From contig JAHIRF010000008.1 of NCBI GenBank assembly GCA_018818785.1, forward strand, positions 62,001 to 126,000: a DNA stretch of 64,000 bases. The letters run 5' to 3'. The notes beneath the pieces are model-generated. The model was not told the DNA's origin. It saw only the letters and a list, made by a program, of their open reading frames with translations, and searched no databases. Position numbers and translations under genes: made by a program. The DNA comes from Thermoplasmatota archaeon. Its GTDB lineage: Archaea; Thermoplasmatota; Thermoplasmata; UBA10834. Every line of letters starts with the position of its first letter. The stretch's first letter is position 1. This document shows positions 34,090 through 41,405 of the stretch, in pieces.

Positions 34090-34772
34090 TCGATCACCTC
34101 ATACTCCAACGGGTCCTTTAAACCAACTTCTGAGAATCCCTGTCGCCTCAGAATACAGGAATCACACCTGCCACATGCCTTCTCGCCACCTTTGTAGCAG
34201 CTCCAGGTTTCCTCGAGCGGCACACCTAGCTGGGAAGCAATCCGCACGATTTCCCCCTTCGACATCTTGATTATCGGTGCTTCGATCCTTAGACCATGAC
34301 CACCCCTTCCGACCTTCGTGCCAACATCGAGCATTCTCTGGAACGATTCGATGAACTCAGGGGTGCAATCAGGATATCCACTGTAGTCGACCGCGTTTGC
34401 CGCGATGAATACGGATTCTGCGCCCATGCTCTCAGCTATGGACGCGGCTATGCTGAGAAATATGATGTTCCTAGCTGGGACGTATGTGTCCGGGACGCCT
34501 TCGGCCATCTCGTCGTGAGTCCTGCCTTCCGGCACCCTCGTGTTGGGATCCGTGAGAGAGCTTGACAGGAACTCTCCGATAGGGAGGCGGATGATCAGAT
34601 GATCAGAACATCCAAGACGGGACGCGACTTTTCGAGCGCTCTCAAGCTCTCGAGCGTGCCTCTGACCATAATCGAAGGTCAACGCAATCACATCATGACC
34701 TTTGCTTCTGGCCATCGCAAGGACCGTGGAGGAGTCGAGTCCTCCAGAAAGCAAGACGACCGATTTCGTCAT
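34086..34772 (-). CDS. queC: 7-cyano-7-deazaguanine synthase
   Basis: A 228-residue ATP-pyrophosphatase that converts 7-carboxy-7-deazaguanine to preQ0. The PP-loop SGGLDSSTVLA is at residues 9-19; the C-terminal zinc site CYKGGEKACGRCDSCILRRQ is complete. In archaea preQ0 is placed at position 15 of tRNA and made into archaeosine. It lies between queD and queE on one strand. No TGT gene is in the window. Confidence 0.96.
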   Translation of the reverse strand: MTKSVVLLSGGLDSSTVLAMARSKGHDVIALTFDYGQRHARELESARKVASRLGCSDHLIIRLPIGEFLSSSLTDPNTRVPEGRTHDEMAEGVPDTYVPARNIIFLSIAASIAESMGAESVFIAANAVDYSGYPDCTPEFIESFQRMLDVGTKVGRGGHGLRIEAPIIKMSKGEIVRIASQLGVPLEETWSCYKGGEKACGRCDSCILRRQGFSEVGLKDPLEYEVIE

Positions 34773-34790
34773 CTTTCATCACCGCCAGAT

Positions 34791-35258
34791 TCACAAGTCG
34801 AGGCCGGTCCAGACACCTTGACCCCTGCCCTCATCCACTCCGAGCTCCACACGTTTGACATTCGCAGGGAACTTCATCTTGCTCAACAAGTCCCTGAGGA
34901 CGTATTCAGCCAACCCTTCGGCGGATGCCACCTCCAGGTCTAATAGGGCGCAGTCGACCTTCGGAAAACTGTAATGCTTCCCACAGGAAGTGTACCTCAC
35001 AGTCTCACCCGATATCTCGACCGAGGAGTCCTTCATCGGAATCAGGATCTTGTGATCGAGCTCATCGGCCACGCCCCTCAAGAAACCCTTCAGACTTATG
35101 AAATCCACAATGACGCCTCCGGCCCCTACCTCTCCGAAGACTGCTGCGTTTATGGCATAATCGTGCCCGTGCAGGCGGCCGCACTTCTGATGCCCTGGAA
35201 TGATATGAGTCGCGGAGAACGTAATCTTCGAACTCCAACCATTGATCTCAAGCCTCAT
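34791..35258 (-). CDS. queD: 6-carboxytetrahydropterin synthase (QueD/PTPS family)
   Basis: A 155-residue T-fold enzyme that starts the deazaguanine pathway from dihydroneopterin triphosphate. The zinc histidines are in FSATHIIPG and CGRLHGHDY, with the catalytic Cys four residues before HGH. A TATA element AACTTATATAATG (about 35282-35292) overlaps the end of the upstream mtxX gene and predicts transcription from about 35262, so queDCE appears to have its own promoter and a nearly leaderless first gene at ATG 35258. Confidence 0.93.
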   Translation of the reverse strand: MRLEINGWSSKITFSATHIIPGHQKCGRLHGHDYAINAAVFGEVGAGGVIVDFISLKGFLRGVADELDHKILIPMKDSSVEISGETVRYTSCGKHYSFPKVDCALLDLEVASAEGLAEYVLRDLLSKMKFPANVKRVELGVDEGRGQGVWTGLDL

Positions 35259-35281
35259 CGGGACGGGATAGCTCAGGGAGC

Positions 35282-35292
35282 ATTATATAAGT
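35282..35292 (-). promoter_or_regulatory. promoter of queDCE inside the mtxX 3' end
   Basis: On the minus strand AAACTTATATAATG gives a BRE and TATA box. It lies 24 to 34 bases from the queD start codon, the spacing expected for a leaderless archaeal transcript. Confidence 0.5.
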
Positions 35293-36047
35293 TTCAGGCC
35301 TGCAGCCAGCATCACCGCATCCGAGAAGTCGGATTTCGCCCGGGAAGTGTCGACGAAGATCGCCTCGATATTGACGACGGGAGCGCCGAAAGCCTCACAG
35401 CCGCCTACGAGGTGCAGGGCCCGGAATATGAGATTGCCCGAGATTCCGTCAGGGGCCACAATGACATCACGCTCTTCTAGAGCCTCCTCCAGAAGTATCG
35501 CATAATGCTCGGCGTCGACCCCTTCCACTCTAAGAGCCTCGACCACTTCCTCGCCTTCCGTGATGCTTCTCTCGATCTCATCTCCCCGGTGGACGTCGTC
35601 CACGCGTCCCTTGGACAGAACACCGACCGAAAGGGACCAGCCGATACGGGAGAAATACTCAAGGGTGGCTCGAATCAGGGATGTTTTCATAAAAGCGTTC
35701 TTTCCTTCATCTATCCCGACAGGTGTGAGCATAAAAGTGCGACCATCGAGAGTACGCATTATCGCCGTCCGCATGATCTCGGACAGGTCGAATGAGGATT
35801 TCAGCTCCGATAGCAAAGGAGACGAAGGAAGAGTACCTCGGACCGCAGCATCGATGGCGTTCGACGAAAGTGCGTGAACCAGTTCCTCCGGCGAGTCGAA
35901 CCGCACAAGTTCGATGGAACATGCCTTCGATGCGAGACGCGCTTTTGTTGATTCGAATAGCCCCTTGGAGGCTCCGATCCCTATCAGAGCATGGGATTCG
36001 CATCCCCGCCTGAGAAGGGCATCGATATCTATCAGAAGCAGCACCAA
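35283..36047 (-). CDS. mtxX: methanogenesis marker protein 4 (MtxX family)
   Basis: A 254-residue protein distantly related to phosphate acyltransferases. Diagnostic segments are HALIGIGASKGLFEST, DAAVRGTLPSS, RTFMLTPVGIDEG, SVGVLSKGRVDDVHRG and the C-terminal ISGNLIFRALHLVGG with GAPV and IFVDTSRAK. The family is named for its spread in methanogens, but its function is not established. Here no methanogenesis gene is nearby. It follows dph2 by 4 bases downstream of L10e, a translation setting. The start is TTG 36047 or GTG 36044. Confidence 0.82.
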   Translation of the reverse strand: MVLLLIDIDALLRRGCESHALIGIGASKGLFESTKARLASKACSIELVRFDSPEELVHALSSNAIDAAVRGTLPSSPLLSELKSSFDLSEIMRTAIMRTLDGRTFMLTPVGIDEGKNAFMKTSLIRATLEYFSRIGWSLSVGVLSKGRVDDVHRGDEIERSITEGEEVVEALRVEGVDAEHYAILLEEALEERDVIVAPDGISGNLIFRALHLVGGCEAFGAPVVNIEAIFVDTSRAKSDFSDAVMLAAGLKLI

Positions 36048-36051
36048 CCAT

Positions 36052-37047
36052 TCAGAATTCGTCGTCGGTCATCTGGTCGAATACATAGTTACCCCACTCC
36101 CGTACCCCAAGGACGATCTCGAGCTCCTGAGGGGTCAGTAGTGGCTTGTCGTACATGGCGACATCGTCGATCGCGATCCTCGGACAGGCGGTGGACACAT
36201 ATGCGTCGAAGCCCAGCGATTTCAGCTTATCTGGGTCGAACTTGTCCATCATGATGAGGACAGCGTCCCGTTTCTTCCACCGTAGGAGTTTTCGAAGCTC
36301 GCGTGCCCGCCTGAGCCGACGCTGTCCGATCTTCTCTCCGATGACGATTCCGAACGTACGCGCCCGTTGAGCCTTCTCGATGACCGCGTGCCTCTGCCTC
36401 AGCATCCTGTCCTTAATCTGGTCTATCTCTTGAGGCTCCTCAAGGTTGGGGTCCAGGACCACCACTTTCTTGCCCGTAGCCAGATGTACCCCCAGCGCAT
36501 GGAATGTCCCCGATCCGATCAGGATATAGCTGTTCACATCATTTCCGATGGACATCGCGGAGGTATAGTTACACCCAAGCACCTCGCCTGCGTGTGAGAT
36601 CCTCGTATCGCCTTCGCCCAGTTTGATCTTCAAGCCCAGACTCTCCAGACCTTCTATTACGGGTTCGAGGTCCATAAGATGAGGAGTCGTCGCAAGAACG
36701 CCGACTGGCTCGGTCAGCATGTCCACTGATTTCTTGAGCTGGTCTATCAACGGGACATTGGACCTCGCAGAGACGAATATGACTGGTTTCGCGAACTTGA
36801 TGGAAGGGATGGAGGAATGCCCCACGTTGATTACGGCATCGACCAGGTCAAATAGTGAGCTAGGCACGTCGCAGGCTCCGAAACAGGGTTCAGCCACCAC
36901 CACGACCTCGGCGCCCGACTTGTTCTCGATATCCTCGGCATATTGATACGCTCTCCGTTTCAGCCCTTCGGGCACCTGCAGAGCGACGACTCTAACCTTC
37001 AGCCTCTTTATCTCGGATATCGCGCTGGCGAGGTCAACATCGTACAA
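36052..37047 (-). CDS. dph2: diphthamide synthase subunit Dph2
   Basis: A 331-residue non-canonical radical SAM enzyme that attaches the 3-amino-3-carboxypropyl group to the target histidine of elongation factor 2. The three cluster cysteines lie in separate domains: AEPCFGACDVPSS, LGCNYTSAMS and STACPRIAIDD. The start is TTG 37047 with GGTGAGG about 5 bases upstream. It sits between L10e and mtxX on one strand, probably one transcript. A perfect 14-base palindrome lies 27 bases upstream of its start codon. Confidence 0.95.
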   Translation of the reverse strand: MYDVDLASAISEIKRLKVRVVALQVPEGLKRRAYQYAEDIENKSGAEVVVVAEPCFGACDVPSSLFDLVDAVINVGHSSIPSIKFAKPVIFVSARSNVPLIDQLKKSVDMLTEPVGVLATTPHLMDLEPVIEGLESLGLKIKLGEGDTRISHAGEVLGCNYTSAMSIGNDVNSYILIGSGTFHALGVHLATGKKVVVLDPNLEEPQEIDQIKDRMLRQRHAVIEKAQRARTFGIVIGEKIGQRRLRRARELRKLLRWKKRDAVLIMMDKFDPDKLKSLGFDAYVSTACPRIAIDDVAMYDKPLLTPQELEIVLGVREWGNYVFDQMTDDEF

Positions 37048-37073
37048 ACATCCTCACCCCATTATTGACACAT

Positions 37074-37087
37074 ATCTGTGCACAGAT
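37074..37087. promoter_or_regulatory. perfect palindrome ATCTGTGCACAGAT
   Basis: A 14-base perfect dyad lies in the 120-base gap between the L10e gene and dph2, 27 bases before the dph2 start codon. It may be a regulator site at a dph2 promoter. No TATA box is certain beside it. Confidence 0.35.
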
Positions 37088-37167
37088 CAAATCACTCGGA
37101 CCGATGCGCATTTAGGGATACAGAGACCAACGGTAAAAAACATTGTGCGAAATTGGCACGGTTCGGA

Positions 37168-37683
37168 TCACTTGGCAGCGCCCGGACCCTTCTCCACATC
37201 CAGATAGCAGGGTGTAGGCAATTTGATGGCTGCCCTCTTCAGCGCGAGCTTCGCGGTGACGAAGTGGTTCGCAGTCGTCTCGAGCGTGATGATCTCCTGG
37301 TCAGGCTGAATCCTTGCCGCGGTCCCTATGGGTTTCCCGAAGGCTGCTCTCATTCCTTCGGAGATACGGTCCGCTCCCGCACCAGTCGCAATCTTGTTCT
37401 CCCTGAGCACCTGGTGAGGGTAGACCCTGATCTTGAGGTGATAGCCAGTCGTACCGATCTTCTTCGATAACAACCTGTTTGCAGATATACGCGCCGCCTC
37501 GAGCGCTATATGCCGGATCTGGCACTGTTCCACAGCCTTGAGCGTTATCCTCACTGGATAGTCCGCCTTCACGCCGTGCTCGAACTGGGTAATCCTCGAT
37601 GCTGGAACGCCGCCCATGTACTCTCTGCGGCAGTAGGCCTGCCCTTTTATCTCCCTGTACATGCTTGCTGGCTTGCGTGACAT
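37168..37683 (-). CDS. rpl10e: ribosomal protein L10e (uL16)
   Basis: A 171-residue large-subunit protein of the archaeal/eukaryotic L10e class, placed near the peptidyl transferase centre and 5S rRNA. Signature segments are MSRKPASMYREIKGQAYCRREYMGG-type N-terminus, EAARISANRLL, RVYPHQVLRENKIATGAGADRISEGMR and AFGKPIGTAAR. AGGTG lies 6 bases before ATG 37683, and a strong BRE/TATA (GGTTTAAATATG) lies near 37734-37744 on this strand. It heads the run of leftward genes through dph2 and mtxX. Confidence 0.97.
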   Translation of the reverse strand: MSRKPASMYREIKGQAYCRREYMGGVPASRITQFEHGVKADYPVRITLKAVEQCQIRHIALEAARISANRLLSKKIGTTGYHLKIRVYPHQVLRENKIATGAGADRISEGMRAAFGKPIGTAARIQPDQEIITLETTANHFVTAKLALKRAAIKLPTPCYLDVEKGPGAAK

Positions 37684-37848
37684 TCTAACACCTGGTTCGA
37701 TTGTTCTATCAGGTTTGCGGGATAATGGTAGTCATATTTAAACCTCACTGACAGTGGCTCCTAGATTTAGATGCGGTCCAAGGGTTCTGGCACACATGCG
37801 AATTGTCCGGATATGATTATCTAAGACTACCACCTTCTCAAGTAGGAT

Positions 37849-38175
37849 ATGGCCCGAAGGCACCTTAGCAGAAGTGATGCGAGAGACATAGCAGAAGAGC
37901 GAGTAGATCGACTCTTCGAACTCGCGGAGAAGGAGGGGGTCGCTGGAAACGACGAGAGAGCCAGAAGGTACGTGGGTCTGGCTCTGAAGATGAATGAGAG
38001 ACACAAGGTCAGGGCCAGGCACAAGAGGAAATACTGCCCTGAGTGCCATGTGTATTTCACACCTCCAAGAAATGTCAGGGTGAGGACGAGGTCTGGCAAT
38101 GTCGCGATGACCTGTCTCTCATGCGGCTATGTCCTCAGATATCCGCTGAAGTCCAAGAAGGTCGAGGGAGCATGA
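37849..38175 (+). CDS. rnp4: ribonuclease P protein component 4 (Rpp21)
   Basis: A 108-residue RNase P subunit that binds the specificity domain of the RNA with Rpp29. Two N-terminal helices (HLSRSDARDIAEERVDRLFELAEKE) are followed by a zinc ribbon with cysteine pairs CPEC and CLSC. The ATG at 37849 follows AGTAGGAT. It is divergent from L10e and separated by 4 bases from the YhbY-family gene, a pairing common in archaea. Confidence 0.94.
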   Translation: MARRHLSRSDARDIAEERVDRLFELAEKEGVAGNDERARRYVGLALKMNERHKVRARHKRKYCPECHVYFTPPRNVRVRTRSGNVAMTCLSCGYVLRYPLKSKKVEGA

Positions 38176-38179
38176 TACG

Positions 38180-38437
38180 ATGGATAAGAAGACGATAAAG
38201 AACATCAAAGGGAGAGCCCAACCACTGGAACCGTCGATCCACATCGGCAAGGAAGGGATAACGGAGAACATCGTGGCCGAGGTATCCAAACAGCTCAAGA
38301 AGCACAAGATCGTCAAGGTGCGATTACTGCAGAACATGGAGATGGATCGACGCGAGGCCGGCGTCCGTCTAGCCGAAGCCGCAGACGCTGTCATGATCGA
38401 AGTGAGGGGAAGAACCGTGGTCCTCGCGAAGAAATGA
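38180..38437 (+). CDS. YhbY/CRS1-type (CRM domain) RNA-binding protein
   Basis: An 85-residue single CRM domain. The family core is seen as LEPSIHIGKEGITENIVAEVSKQLKKHKIVKV, with the conserved GKxG loop, and the C-terminal VMIEVRGRTVVLAKK. Bacterial YhbY associates with pre-50S particles; a ribosome assembly or RNA-processing role is expected here. It is in operon with rnp4, 4 bases upstream. Confidence 0.93.
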   Translation: MDKKTIKNIKGRAQPLEPSIHIGKEGITENIVAEVSKQLKKHKIVKVRLLQNMEMDRREAGVRLAEAADAVMIEVRGRTVVLAKK

Positions 38438-38465
38438 ACCATGCCAGATATCCTACGCTGCTCAC

Positions 38466-38475
38466 ACTTTATATA
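38466..38475 (+). promoter_or_regulatory. TATA box of serS
   Basis: ACTTTATATACG is a strong TTTATATA core. It predicts a start near 38496 and a leader of about 20 bases holding the GGGTGAT ribosome site. Confidence 0.5.
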
Positions 38476-38518
38476 CGAACTAGGTCATTGACAAATAACC
38501 TGAAGACGGGTGATATCG

Positions 38519-39781
38519 ATGCTCGATGCCAGATTCATACGAGACAACGAAGCGACAGTCAGACAATCGTTGAAGAACAGGTACTTCGATGAGTCTATAC
38601 TGGAGCAGTTCCTCAGTCTTGACGGAAAATGGCGAGAACTCATCGAAGAGGGCAACCGCCTCAGACGCACAAGGAATGAAGTGTCCGAACAGATACCGAA
38701 ACTCGACAAAGAAGAAAAGGCAGGCAAGATAGCCGAGATGAAGACCATCGCCCAGCGCATAAAGGAGATCGAAGATGATGTGCGCAGGATGGAAGCGGAA
38801 CGGGACGAACTCCTGCTCAACATGCCTAACATGCCGGACCCCAGTGTCCCAGTTGGCAAGAGTGCGGACGACAACCCCACGGTGAAGGAATGGGGGACCA
38901 TACGCAAGTTCGATTTCAAGCCGCTGCCACATTGGGAGATCGGCGAGAATCTGGGAATCATAGATTTCGACCGTGGGGTCAAGATCACCGGCACAGGATT
39001 CTATGTGCTCAAGGGAGATGGAGCGCGGCTTGAACGCGCACTCATCAATTACATGCTGGATCTGCACCGAGATCAGGGATATATCGAGATCTTCCCACCA
39101 GTCATAATCAACAGGAAGAGCTGCATAGGCACTGGTCAGCTTCCGAAGATGCAAGATGACATGTACTGGATAGAGAGGGACGATCTGTGGCTCAATCCGA
39201 CCGCGGAAGTGCCCGTCACGAATCTTTACAGCGAGGAGATACTCGAGGGCAAGGATCTTCCACTCTATCATACAGCATATCTACCGTCGTTCAGGAGAGA
39301 AGCTGGAAAGCACATCGAGACGAAGGGGATAGCGAGGGTCCACCAGTTCAACAAGGTGGAAATGGTGAAGTTCGTGGTCCCTGAGACATCTCCGCAGGAG
39401 CTCGAGGGCCTGCTCGCAAACGCTGAAGAGGTCGTCCAGGGATTGAAGCTCCCATATAGGGTCAAACTGCTCTGCACAGGTGACACCGGGTTCCATTCAT
39501 CGAAGACCTATGACATCGAGACATTCGCTTCAGGAATGGACCAGTGGCTAGAGGTCTCGTCGTGCAGCGACTTCAAGGATTTCCAGGCGCGGAGAGCAAT
39601 GATAAAATTCAGACGCGAGCCACATCTCAAGAGCGAGTTCGTCCACACGCTGAATGGGTCGGGCATAGCCCTTCCGAGGACGATGACATCCATCCTTGAG
39701 AACTATCAGAACAAGGACGGAACGGTCACGGTCCCCGACATCCTGCGACCATATATGAAGGGGACAGAAGTCATCGGATGA
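38519..39781 (+). CDS. serS: seryl-tRNA synthetase
   Basis: A 420-residue class II synthetase of the common (bacterial/most-archaeal) type, not the rare methanogenic form. MLDARFIRDNEATVRQSL opens the N-terminal coiled-coil tRNA-binding arm (about residues 30-100). The catalytic domain has LNPTAEVPVTNLY, FRREAGKHIETKGIARVHQFNKVE (motif 2) and NGSGIALPRTMTSILENYQ (motif 3). ATG 38519 matches the family N-terminus and has GGGTGAT about 8 bases upstream. A GTG at 38510 is a weaker alternative. Confidence 0.97.
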   Translation: MLDARFIRDNEATVRQSLKNRYFDESILEQFLSLDGKWRELIEEGNRLRRTRNEVSEQIPKLDKEEKAGKIAEMKTIAQRIKEIEDDVRRMEAERDELLLNMPNMPDPSVPVGKSADDNPTVKEWGTIRKFDFKPLPHWEIGENLGIIDFDRGVKITGTGFYVLKGDGARLERALINYMLDLHRDQGYIEIFPPVIINRKSCIGTGQLPKMQDDMYWIERDDLWLNPTAEVPVTNLYSEEILEGKDLPLYHTAYLPSFRREAGKHIETKGIARVHQFNKVEMVKFVVPETSPQELEGLLANAEEVVQGLKLPYRVKLLCTGDTGFHSSKTYDIETFASGMDQWLEVSSCSDFKDFQARRAMIKFRREPHLKSEFVHTLNGSGIALPRTMTSILENYQNKDGTVTVPDILRPYMKGTEVIG

Positions 39782-39867
39782 CTGGATGGGCTCCAGGACG
39801 TTGGGCGAAACCACACTATTTCTCGTCACTGAGAATCAACCATGATTGTCACGCCTACCCCTTTTAT

Positions 39868-39880
39868 ACTCCTCGCGAGG
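39868..39880 (+). promoter_or_regulatory. TATA box of the small gene at 39916
   Basis: CCCTTTTATACTC predicts transcription from about 39900, 16 bases before the start codon, and supports the reality of that small gene. Confidence 0.45.
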
Positions 39881-39915
39881 ACATATTCTAACATAACAAG
39901 GAGTGGATTAGTCAG

Positions 39916-40119
39916 ATGATGAGAAAGGACGAGCGTTTCGCGCTCTTGGTCGGCAAGGCGTTCCTGCAAGAGATCCAGGCAGGGCATAGAGACAACGCCA
40001 TAGCCTTCGGAAGGGCGTTCCTCCTAGCGCTGGGACACGCGGACCCAGAATCAAGCGAAGACAACGGGACCCTAGCGAATCGATCCGTCAGCGACTTCAT
40101 GGCTGCAGCATCGCACTGA
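39916..40119 (+). CDS. small hypothetical protein
   Basis: 67 residues, helical, with the sequence pattern FALLVGKAFLQEIQAGHRDNAI in the first half and an acidic Ser-rich linker before a short terminal helix. No family is recognised; it is not an obvious regulator or toxin. A TATA element lies at the right distance upstream. AGGAG lies about 13 bases before ATG 39916, a longer gap than usual. It converges on the antiporter gene, 9 bases away. Confidence 0.55.
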   Translation: MMRKDERFALLVGKAFLQEIQAGHRDNAIAFGRAFLLALGHADPESSEDNGTLANRSVSDFMAAASH

Positions 40120-40128
40120 AGACGTGGA

Positions 40129-41352
40129 TCAGATGCCTGTGGGTTTGTGGCCCCCTAGTTTTAGTGTACGCTTGAGGATAGGTGGAGCCAGCAGTGCAGT
40201 CGCCAGTCCCATGAACACGACGACCGAATAGACGTCCACTCCAATCAGGTCCTTCGTCAATCCGTAATATGCGATTATGAACGCTATCTCGAGCCTGGGA
40301 GTCATCCCGACACCGACAGATATGGCGTCCCATTTCTTCATCCCGGTATAATACGCAGGGATCGCACATCCGATTATCTTGGAAGCGAACGCGACCAGCG
40401 TGAGGACGATGCCGAAGACGATTGTGTCCCACATGGAACCGAGGTTCACAGCCGTGCCCAATGATACGAAGAACAGCGGGACGAATAATGCCTCGAGGTA
40501 CTGTGTACCTTTCCTGAACCCGTCCCTGAGAGCAGACCCCGAGAAGGCAGTGCCAGCAACGAAGGCACCGACGATGGCGGATATCTGAATTGCTTCTGCA
40601 ATGAATGCATACATGAAGGCTATGGCGAGTGCGAGTATGAACCCGCTCATGGGCATCTTCCTTCGATAACCAGATATCTGAACATTGAAGACCAATTTCG
40701 CAAGGAACTTCGAGCCGATCCATGCTCCCAGTACGACGAATAGGACGGCCACGACAACCAGGATGCCAATCCCGATCATATCGAACTCGCCCGAGCCAAG
40801 GCTCTTGGAAATGCCCAGGACGACCATGCCAAGGATGTCGTCCACGACCGCCGCACCGACTATCGCATAGGCTACTGGAGTGCCGATCAGACCCAGCTCC
40901 GCGAGCACACTCGCTGTCACTGCCACGCTGGTGGCGACGAGAGTGACACCGATGAACACCGCCTCTGCATCGTACCCGAAGAGAAGGGCTGTACCATACC
41001 CGGCCACCCAAGGGACTATCACTCCGCCCAAGGCAATCATTATAGATTTCTTGGTATAGATCTCCTTGAGGTCGCATTCGAGGCCGATCATGAACAACAA
41101 AATGATAGCGCCCATTTCGGCTAACATCATGATAGATTCAGGGAGCCCGGATTCGCCGTCCGCACCCCCCTGGATGATGTTGAGCACACTCGGACCTATG
41201 AAGACTCCGACCACAATATAGCCGATTGCCTTCGGCTGACCGAACCTGGTGAAGAGGAACGCTGCGACCAAGGCCACTGCTAGAAGGAAAGTGAGTTCGA
41301 ACCAGACATCTTCAAGAAGTCTGTCCAGCAGAGAGTTTATGAACGCGGCCAT
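40129..41352 (-). CDS. CPA2-family cation:proton antiporter, copy 1
   Basis: A 407-residue membrane protein with about twelve helices of the Na+(K+)/H+ exchanger fold. The ion-site helix reads GAAVVDDILGMVVL, with the paired aspartates expected for electrogenic exchange, and the IGYIVVGVFIGPSVLNII and LIGLECDLKEI segments are typical. There is no C-terminal TrkA nucleotide-binding domain, so gating by NAD is unlikely. It sits beside the giant surface protein, with another CPA2 gene on the far side of that protein. The substrate ion is not known. Confidence 0.93.
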   Translation of the reverse strand: MAAFINSLLDRLLEDVWFELTFLLAVALVAAFLFTRFGQPKAIGYIVVGVFIGPSVLNIIQGGADGESGLPESIMMLAEMGAIILLFMIGLECDLKEIYTKKSIMIALGGVIVPWVAGYGTALLFGYDAEAVFIGVTLVATSVAVTASVLAELGLIGTPVAYAIVGAAVVDDILGMVVLGISKSLGSGEFDMIGIGILVVVAVLFVVLGAWIGSKFLAKLVFNVQISGYRRKMPMSGFILALAIAFMYAFIAEAIQISAIVGAFVAGTAFSGSALRDGFRKGTQYLEALFVPLFFVSLGTAVNLGSMWDTIVFGIVLTLVAFASKIIGCAIPAYYTGMKKWDAISVGVGMTPRLEIAFIIAYYGLTKDLIGVDVYSVVVFMGLATALLAPPILKRTLKLGGHKPTGI

Positions 41353-41405
41353 CTGTGACCGCGTCTCACATCACCCGGTGGCATTTAAGCCTTATGTGGG
41401 ACGCC

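Noticed and set aside
37690-37735. tRNA T-arm-like GGTTCGATT before the L10e gene
   Set aside because: No acceptor, D or anticodon arms can be built around it; it lies in the L10e leader. No other tRNA candidates were found in the window.
39916-40119. Assignment of the 67-residue protein to the UPF0147 family
   Set aside because: The residue pattern does not match that family, so I left it as hypothetical.
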